Source: Gammaproteobacteria bacterium (GTDB lineage Bacteria > Pseudomonadota > Gammaproteobacteria > Pseudomonadales > JAUIET01). From it: a DNA stretch of 64,000 bases. The position numbers and the translations under genes are program-made. Position 1 is the stretch's first letter. Every line of letters begins with the position of its first letter. The stretch is taken from contig JAUIET010000003.1 of the NCBI GenBank assembly GCA_030429735.1, positions 310,001 to 374,000 of the forward strand. The letters are read 5' to 3'. The notes beneath the pieces were generated by a model. The model did not search any database. It saw only the letters and a list, made by a program, of their open reading frames with translations, and had not been told where the DNA came from. Below, in pieces: positions 59,003 to 64,000 of this stretch.

Positions 59003-61318
59003 ATGAAACACTTTTGCATACCGTGTCAGCTGGCTGTGGCCACGCTCTTGTTGTCTATGCCTTCTCTTTTAATGGCGAGTAACGATGTAGATGCGAACAT
59101 CACCGGGCTGTTTACAGCGTTCGATGCCGGCGCACAGCCAGGCGTTGCCGTATTAGTGCAACGTAACGACGAGGTAGTGTATGAGCGGGGATTTGGCCTG
59201 GCGGATCTTTCGGAACACAGGAGAATCGATGCGCAAACCCTGTTTCGGCTCGCTTCGGTATCCAAGCAGTTTACAGCAGCAGCGGTGCTCAAACTGGAGG
59301 AGCTGGAGCGCTTGTCGCTTGATGATCTGGTTAGTAATTATATTCCGGAGCTGAGTAGCTATACCGGTGTTCGGATTCGACATTTGCTGAACCATACTGC
59401 GGGTTTACCAGATTACTACGATCAGTACAGGTTCGACCCCGGATCAATGCCTGCCAACAGCGACGTTGCACTCGCATTAAAAGACTTGGCAAGCCCACAA
59501 TTCACTCCAGGTGAGCAATTTGACTACAGCAACGCTGCCTACGAAATGCTTGCGCTGCTGGTAGAACGCGTCAGTGGCATGCCGTTCAGGGACTTCATGC
59601 GTGAAAAGCTTTTCTCTGCTGCGGGCATGAAGACCGCGATGGTATTTGACCACACGCGTCCAAGCATTGCCAAGCGCGCGCTGGGGTATTCACCTGACAA
59701 TAACGCATACCGTCTAAACGACTACGACTTACTAAATGGCATCACGGGCTCTGGTGGTGTCTACGCAAGTCTGCGGGATTTTACGGCCTGGCTGAACGCG
59801 CTGTACGCACAACAAATACTCCCAGCCAATACTCTAGGCACGGCTTGGGCGCCAGGCGTACTCACTAACGGCGAACTCATTGATTATGGCTACGGCTGGA
59901 ACAGCGACAGCTACCGTGGTTTTAAACGTGTCAGCCACGGCGGCTCATGGGTGGGCTTTAGAACGCACTTTACTACGTTTCCCGAGCAGCGCTTGAGTAT
60001 TGTTGTACTCGCAAACCGTACAGACATAGAGCCTGCACACTACGTTGAGCAGATTGCTAACATTCTATTGCCTGAATACGGGAATTATCTGGCTCCAAAT
60101 ACAACGCTCAAATGGCAACAGAACCGCCTGAAAGGCATACCCGAGGATGATATTTGGTGGACCGCAACTGGCAAAGAGATGGCCTGGATGCATAAGAATC
60201 TGCCTCAAATGTTCCCAACCGTCACTGTGCATCGTTCAGGTGCGGTAAAACCACTTGCGCAACAATTATTGCCGGCGATTGCAGAACATCCTGTGAATAC
60301 ACCAGACGGAACGATTGCATTCGATGAATTTTTGCAATCGGAGTATTCAACCGCAATGGGCGTCGTTATTCTCCATAAAGGTAAGCTTGTGTTTGAGCGC
60401 TACCCGCGAATGCAAGCGTATGAGAAGCCCATCTACTGGTCGGTTGCCAAAATCCTGCCCGCCACTTTGTTGCGCATAATGGAAGAACGCGGTGAAGTCG
60501 ACGTTGATAAGCCAATCGAGCACTATATTTCTGACCTGGCAAGCTCTGCTTTTGCCGGCACCACGGTCCGCAATGTACTGGATATGGCCAGCGGCCTTAA
60601 CTGTGAAGATGAGTACGAAGACCGCAACTCCTGCTATTACCAGTATTCTGCAGCAATAGGCGATGGTTATCGCGATGAACATTCCGCTGAGAATCCGTAT
60701 GAGTTCCTCAAAACACTTGTCGCAGAAAGACACGCTCCGCAAGGAACGGTGTTTTCTTATTCCGGGGTAAATACTTTTATTCTTGGTTGGCTGCTGGAAG
60801 TATTGACGGGGCAACCTCTACAAGACGTGGTAAGCCAACAAATCTGGTCGCAAATTGGCGCTGAAGCTGATGCCGCTTTCGTAGCCTACCATTCGGGTAT
60901 CCCGTTGGCTCATGGTGGCTTTCTGGCTCGCCCAAGAGATCTTGCGCGCTTTGGTTTATTGTTCACCCCCAGCTACCACATGGTTACTGACAAGCGAATC
61001 GTTTCGGCTGACCATATACGTTTTCTGCAAACACAGGGTCGTCCCGAATTGCTTGCAAAAGCCGGCCTGGCTGCCAACAATCCGGACGGTATTGCTCACA
61101 ATATCTATCAATGGGATCAAGTCCGCCACAACGGCACCTTGTACAAAGGTGGCTGGGCAGGACAAGGGTTAATTATAAACCCCGAACATGATGTGGTAGC
61201 TGTCTTTGCCAGCTACTTTAAAGACGCTGACTATAGTGAGATACCACTGGAGACGGTGGTATTTGATGTGATTAATTCGGTATTCAAGCTCAACGAGCAC
61301 ACGGTCAAGACTGATTGA
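59003..61318 (+). CDS. Secreted protein with two tandem beta-lactamase-fold domains
   Basis: 771 residues with signal peptide (about 8-25). Domain 1 (about 30-360) has S85-x-x-K88 (ASVSKQF), Y175-S-N177 and HGGSWVGF (312-319). Domain 2 (about 430-760) has S480-x-x-K483 (WSVAKIL), Y586-S-G588 and KGGWAGQG near the end. Both look catalytically competent, although the second has YSG in place of YxN. Members of this serine hydrolase family (class C-like) include esterases and D-aminopeptidases; fusion of two active copies is unusual. The neighbourhood of dehydrogenase, thiolase and DUF35 suggests ester or lipid hydrolysis rather than antibiotic resistance. Confidence 0.88.
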   Translation: MKHFCIPCQLAVATLLLSMPSLLMASNDVDANITGLFTAFDAGAQPGVAVLVQRNDEVVYERGFGLADLSEHRRIDAQTLFRLASVSKQFTAAAVLKLEELERLSLDDLVSNYIPELSSYTGVRIRHLLNHTAGLPDYYDQYRFDPGSMPANSDVALALKDLASPQFTPGEQFDYSNAAYEMLALLVERVSGMPFRDFMREKLFSAAGMKTAMVFDHTRPSIAKRALGYSPDNNAYRLNDYDLLNGITGSGGVYASLRDFTAWLNALYAQQILPANTLGTAWAPGVLTNGELIDYGYGWNSDSYRGFKRVSHGGSWVGFRTHFTTFPEQRLSIVVLANRTDIEPAHYVEQIANILLPEYGNYLAPNTTLKWQQNRLKGIPEDDIWWTATGKEMAWMHKNLPQMFPTVTVHRSGAVKPLAQQLLPAIAEHPVNTPDGTIAFDEFLQSEYSTAMGVVILHKGKLVFERYPRMQAYEKPIYWSVAKILPATLLRIMEERGEVDVDKPIEHYISDLASSAFAGTTVRNVLDMASGLNCEDEYEDRNSCYYQYSAAIGDGYRDEHSAENPYEFLKTLVAERHAPQGTVFSYSGVNTFILGWLLEVLTGQPLQDVVSQQIWSQIGAEADAAFVAYHSGIPLAHGGFLARPRDLARFGLLFTPSYHMVTDKRIVSADHIRFLQTQGRPELLAKAGLAANNPDGIAHNIYQWDQVRHNGTLYKGGWAGQGLIINPEHDVVAVFASYFKDADYSEIPLETVVFDVINSVFKLNEHTVKTD

Positions 61319-61326
61319 TACAAGCG

Positions 61327-61758
61327 CTATACAGCTTCCCAATTCGGTATGAGTAGCTCTTCACCACTTTCGGGGTCTGTTGCTTTTTCGAAAATAGCTC
61401 TAACGTTCTGTCCTATGCTGACATCTGTCTCATCACTGTTAACGATATTGCCAATCGCATTACAACCGGGTGCGCCACTCAAGGATATCACGGCGACATT
61501 GTAGGGTACACGATCTGCCAGCAAGGGATGCACAGGGTGCTGAACTTCAACCACACTCTCTATGACCCCTTCTCCGGCAATTGCACGAAACTCCAGGTCT
61601 GTACTCTGGCACCGAAAACACACATCTTCTGCGGGATATCTGGCGGCGTCACAACTGTTGCAAAACTGCACATGTAATTGCCCGTTGGTGAACCAGTGTC
61701 TGTTGTCTGGTTCCAGCGCAGGAAGAAGAAAACTGTCGCCTAGGTATCTATTTGCCAT
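61327..61758 (-). CDS. Zn-ribbon/OB-fold (DUF35) acyl-CoA-associated protein
   Basis: 143 residues from the ATG at 61758, five bases after the thiolase stop; the longer open frame overlaps the thiolase and is not used. A zinc ribbon with CNSCDAARYPAEDVCFRC (C-xx-C and C-xx-C) is followed by an OB fold (EGVIESVVEVQHPVHP, YNVAVISLSG, IGQNVRAIFE). Such proteins pair with SCP2-type thiolases and are needed for their activity, e.g. in sterol side-chain breakdown. Confidence 0.9.
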   Translation of the reverse strand: MANRYLGDSFLLPALEPDNRHWFTNGQLHVQFCNSCDAARYPAEDVCFRCQSTDLEFRAIAGEGVIESVVEVQHPVHPLLADRVPYNVAVISLSGAPGCNAIGNIVNSDETDVSIGQNVRAIFEKATDPESGEELLIPNWEAV

Positions 61759-61762
61759 AATA

Positions 61763-62923
61763 CTAATCTCGTCCAAACAACACGGCGCTGCCGGGTGCAT
61801 AACCGGGTCCACCAACAGCAAACGATAAGTCGACCTTATCAACCTGGCAGGTGGATTCACCGCGTACTTGCCGCACCGCTTCATTGATCATTTCAAAGCC
61901 ATGAATATAGGCTTCACCGATATTCCCACCACTGGTGTTAAATGGTAAGCGCGCATCCGGCCCTTCCAGCGCACCATTGGCAACAAAATCCTGCAACTCA
62001 CCCGGTTCGCAATAGCCCAATTCACATAAGGACATCATTACCGGGCCCGTGAAGTTCTCGTACATTTGCAAAACATCAACGTCAGTCGCGCGAATACCTG
62101 CGCGTTGCCAGATAGTTTCAGCCACACCCTCATAGAACATGCCCGGAAACCAGCGCCCCTGAAACGAATCAATACCAATGTTCGGGCCAATGCCTTGAGC
62201 GGTAGCAAGTATGGGCACTGCCTCCCCTTTTAGATCTCTTGCTCTGTCAGGCGTCGTAATGATCACCGCAGCCGCGCCGTCATTTTCCGGGCAGCAATCA
62301 TACAGATGAAACGGCTCCACTATCCAGCGAGAGTCATGATACTTCTCCCGCGTCAGCGGGCTGCCGTAGCGCACGGCGCGCGGGTTACGCTGCGCATTGG
62401 CATAGCAGGCCATTGAGATATCGCACAGGGCTTCCTGCGTGATGCCGTAGTCGTGCATAAACCGTTTGGTGTGCAGCGCGCATTCCTGTGCTGGCGAAAT
62501 AAGCCCGTACGTATGTGTCCAGGCGTGTGGCCCGGCTGCGTTGGTCATACCGGAAAAATGCGAACCAAAGCGTGAGAACTGACCTTGTGCGAGGGCACGA
62601 AAAGCAACCACATAACTGGCATACCCGCCGCTAACGGCTGCGTCCGCGCATTGGATGGCTGCAGCGGAGTTGTTTCCACCACCTGCCCATGGCGTCATGG
62701 CCCAGCGCAGCTCTTTCATGCCTAACGCAGCCGACAAACGCAACGGGTCGTTGCGGTTATCCATGTAAGAGACCAGTCCATCAATTTCCGACAGCTCAAG
62801 ACCAGCGTCTTCGGCGGCACGGCTGATCGCCTTGACAGCCAATTGAAATTCGGTCTCCTGGGCACCGCCGCGTTTGTAGTATTCCGACTCGCCGATGCCA
62901 ACGACTACTGCGTTTCCGTTCAT
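61763..62923 (-). CDS. SCP2-type thiolase
   Basis: 386 residues of the lipid-transfer (SCP2) thiolase group: GIGESEYYKRGGAQETEFQL, TPWAGGGNNSAAAIQCADAAV, CCPENDGAAAVIIT, DVLQMYENFTGPVMMSLCELGY and the C-terminal GGNIGEAYIHGFEMINEAVRQ (active histidine region). The nucleophilic cysteine of classical thiolases is not obvious in the N-terminal position (the AAAIQCADAAV cysteine is offset), as in many proteins of this subgroup that act as aldolases or thiolases together with a DUF35 partner. Co-transcribed with that partner. Likely steroid or branched-lipid catabolism; inference. Confidence 0.86.
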   Translation of the reverse strand: MNGNAVVVGIGESEYYKRGGAQETEFQLAVKAISRAAEDAGLELSEIDGLVSYMDNRNDPLRLSAALGMKELRWAMTPWAGGGNNSAAAIQCADAAVSGGYASYVVAFRALAQGQFSRFGSHFSGMTNAAGPHAWTHTYGLISPAQECALHTKRFMHDYGITQEALCDISMACYANAQRNPRAVRYGSPLTREKYHDSRWIVEPFHLYDCCPENDGAAAVIITTPDRARDLKGEAVPILATAQGIGPNIGIDSFQGRWFPGMFYEGVAETIWQRAGIRATDVDVLQMYENFTGPVMMSLCELGYCEPGELQDFVANGALEGPDARLPFNTSGGNIGEAYIHGFEMINEAVRQVRGESTCQVDKVDLSFAVGGPGYAPGSAVLFGRD

Positions 62924-63006
62924 ACAATCTCCACACTCATACCCGCTAGTTTAATAGAAGCTGAACCAGAAAATTCATGACTGAATAGTTACTGTGCGAG
63001 CGATTG

Positions 63007-63534
63007 CTACAAGTCGATGATGGGGTCAGGGCAATATTCTCTGCGTCGACAGTTATGACAATATTCGCCTAGGTAAAGCTCGTCGACCCAATCCATCAGT
63101 TCCTTCAGCGACTCTGGGTCATCAAATAGAAACCCCGCCTCAAAATTGCGCTTGTCTTCATGTTTGCTGCCAAGCCCTGCACCCGTCAGGTTGGGGGACC
63201 CGACGAACGCCTCGCGCCCGTCTATGATGATTGCTTTGGTATGTACCCTGGGACACAGAATTCGCTCGAACAGCTGATTGTTGATCAAGGTGTCAAATCG
63301 GTCAAAATCTTCCCGAAATCGGGGGCCCGGTTCTTTAGCGTGTATTAACCGAATGGCAACGCCGTTTTCAACCAGCTCAGACAATAGTTGCAACAGCGGC
63401 ACAAAACCCGTGCCGTATTCCACATACATGTCTTTAATATCGGCGGTGACAATCCAAACATAGCGCTTCGCATTTGGCAGCCGGTCCTGGATCACCTCCA
63501 GATAGATATCACGATTAAGCAGAAGCTTGTGCAT
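63007..63534 (-). CDS. Phospholipase-D-like protein with one HKD motif
   Basis: 175 residues with a single HxKxxxxD motif (H98, K100, D105 in RVHTKAIIIDG) followed by GSPNLTGAGLG, the normal PLD lipid-phosphatidyltransferase or nuclease signature. With one motif it should dimerise, like the Nuc endonuclease. No signal peptide. The C-terminal end has a cysteine group (C159, C162, C168 in YCHNCRRREYC) that may bind zinc. It starts 36 bases after the ABC substrate-binding gene. Nuclease or lipase function cannot be separated from sequence. Confidence 0.8.
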   Translation of the reverse strand: MHKLLLNRDIYLEVIQDRLPNAKRYVWIVTADIKDMYVEYGTGFVPLLQLLSELVENGVAIRLIHAKEPGPRFREDFDRFDTLINNQLFERILCPRVHTKAIIIDGREAFVGSPNLTGAGLGSKHEDKRNFEAGFLFDDPESLKELMDWVDELYLGEYCHNCRRREYCPDPIIDL

Positions 63535-63569
63535 ACTCGCAAGTCGCTCAGCAGGTACGACCTGGCCGG

Positions 63570-64000
63570 CTAAAAGCTGATCGACGTTTCCAATGTGTGC
63601 CAGCGCCCGTCGCGAACCTGTGACAAAGTAGACTCACTGACTCCCTGGTGTTTATCCGGGCCAAAAGACAATGTGTAACCGAAGATATCGGTGTAATTGT
63701 CAATCGACTCCAGGGCCGCAACGAAGGAATCCACAGTGAGATCACTACCCGCTCTGCGCAAGGCCTCTACGATTACGTCGGCATTGCGATAGGCTTCCAT
63801 GGCGACGTATTCGGGGTCGCGGCCATGACGTTCAACAAAGCGGTCCCACCATTGAGCGGCCGCCTCGGTGGGTGGATTGTCGCGGTACATCATCGCCATG
63901 TGCACAAAGGCATAATACCCTTCACCCGCACCGCTCTCCTGATCAGCAACAACCTGGTTATACGCTGCATTGCTGCCTACAAACGAAGCACCTGTCCAGC
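63570..64000 (-). CDS. Branched-chain-amino-acid-type ABC transporter substrate-binding protein, 3' part
   Basis: The frame is open to the window end; about 143 C-terminal residues are seen. The pattern (TEAAAQWWDRFVERHGRDPEYVAMEAYRNADVIVEALRRAGS, listed as its parts; FVAALESIDNYTDIFG, SFGPDKHQG) is typical of Peripla_BP_6 (LivK-like) proteins that bind amino acids, amides or aromatic acids. Its ligand and the permease genes lie beyond the window. Confidence 0.85.
   Translation of the reverse strand, partial: WTGASFVGSNAAYNQVVADQESGAGEGYYAFVHMAMMYRDNPPTEAAAQWWDRFVERHGRDPEYVAMEAYRNADVIVEALRRAGSDLTVDSFVAALESIDNYTDIFGYTLSFGPDKHQGVSESTLSQVRDGRWHTLETSISF

Noticed and set aside
1-64000. CRISPR arrays, prophage, tRNA and rRNA genes
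   Set aside because: I read the intergenic gaps and found no regularly spaced repeats, cloverleaf-like sequence, integrase or structural phage genes. A covariance search would be needed to rule out a tRNA fully.

Overview
The window looks like chromosome of a free-living, probably marine Gammaproteobacterium with roughly 50 percent GC. Evidence for this is the PtsP with an N-terminal GAF domain, an HdfR-like LysR regulator, a CpxA-like kinase, a YceB/DUF1439 protein, and many Na+, H+ and Mg2+ handling proteins (NhaA, NhaD, two MgtE-type, MgtC, two MscS-type, two CNNM-type, TerC). I see no phage, insertion sequence, CRISPR array, tRNA or rRNA. The species cannot be named from the sequence.

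Layout. 1-4576 (+): aromatic (aralkyl)amine dehydrogenase operon, aauB(partial)-E-D-A, followed by a mono-haem cytochrome c, a di-haem c4-type cytochrome, a ferric-reductase-like membrane b cytochrome and a tetra-haem cytochrome. 4626-6294 (-): two unrecognised proteins. 6436-10582: the Anbu/amidoligase set (circularly permuted ATP-grasp and alpha-E on +, transglutaminase and proteasome-like Anbu on -), arranged as two convergent pairs. 10909-16687: a secreted unknown, a CNNM/CBS protein, an HdfR-like regulator, an MscS channel, a structured intergenic region and a DUF1439 protein. 16705-21930: a RimK ATP-grasp ligase fused to an RCK_C domain, an ECF-type sigma factor, a dicarboxylate/amino-acid symporter and a QEGLA (DUF1704, MATCAP-like) metallopeptidase.

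21927-29197 (-) is the most unusual block: an ATP/ADP-translocase-like (Npt/Tlc) transporter, a secreted class-A-like serine hydrolase, a secreted 980-residue dikinase-like protein (phosphohistidine domain followed by an ATP-grasp PPDK_N domain, the order seen in glucan water dikinases), a second secreted serine hydrolase, then the remains of a bestrophin-like (DUF4239-type) gene. A secreted ATP-dependent phosphotransferase next to a nucleotide carrier suggests envelope phosphorylation fed with exported nucleotide; this is inference.

29275-31817 (-): OmpA-family protein, LysM lipoprotein and a small coiled-coil protein framed by a perfect 13-bp inverted repeat. 31930-36206 (+): MgtC, MscS-like, a membrane-free MgtE-like protein, full MgtE and DUF599. 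36338-37605 (+): ECF sigma plus anti-sigma with a candidate self-recognised promoter. 37844-40474: two copies of a dispersed repeat bracket a sterol-desaturase-family enzyme and a glycosyltransferase. 40712-47842 (-): NhaD, FMN glutamate-synthase-like protein, MFS carrier, PtsP and DUF502. 48139-51389 (+): TerC, CNNM and NhaA. 51325-54322 (-): sulfatase and a Calx-beta/GDPD lipoprotein. 54518-64000: orphan CpxA-like kinase, cyclase-family hydrolase, a frameshifted START gene, a DapB-like dehydrogenase, a double beta-lactamase-fold protein, a DUF35/thiolase pair, a phospholipase-D-like protein and a partial branched-chain-type ABC substrate-binding protein.
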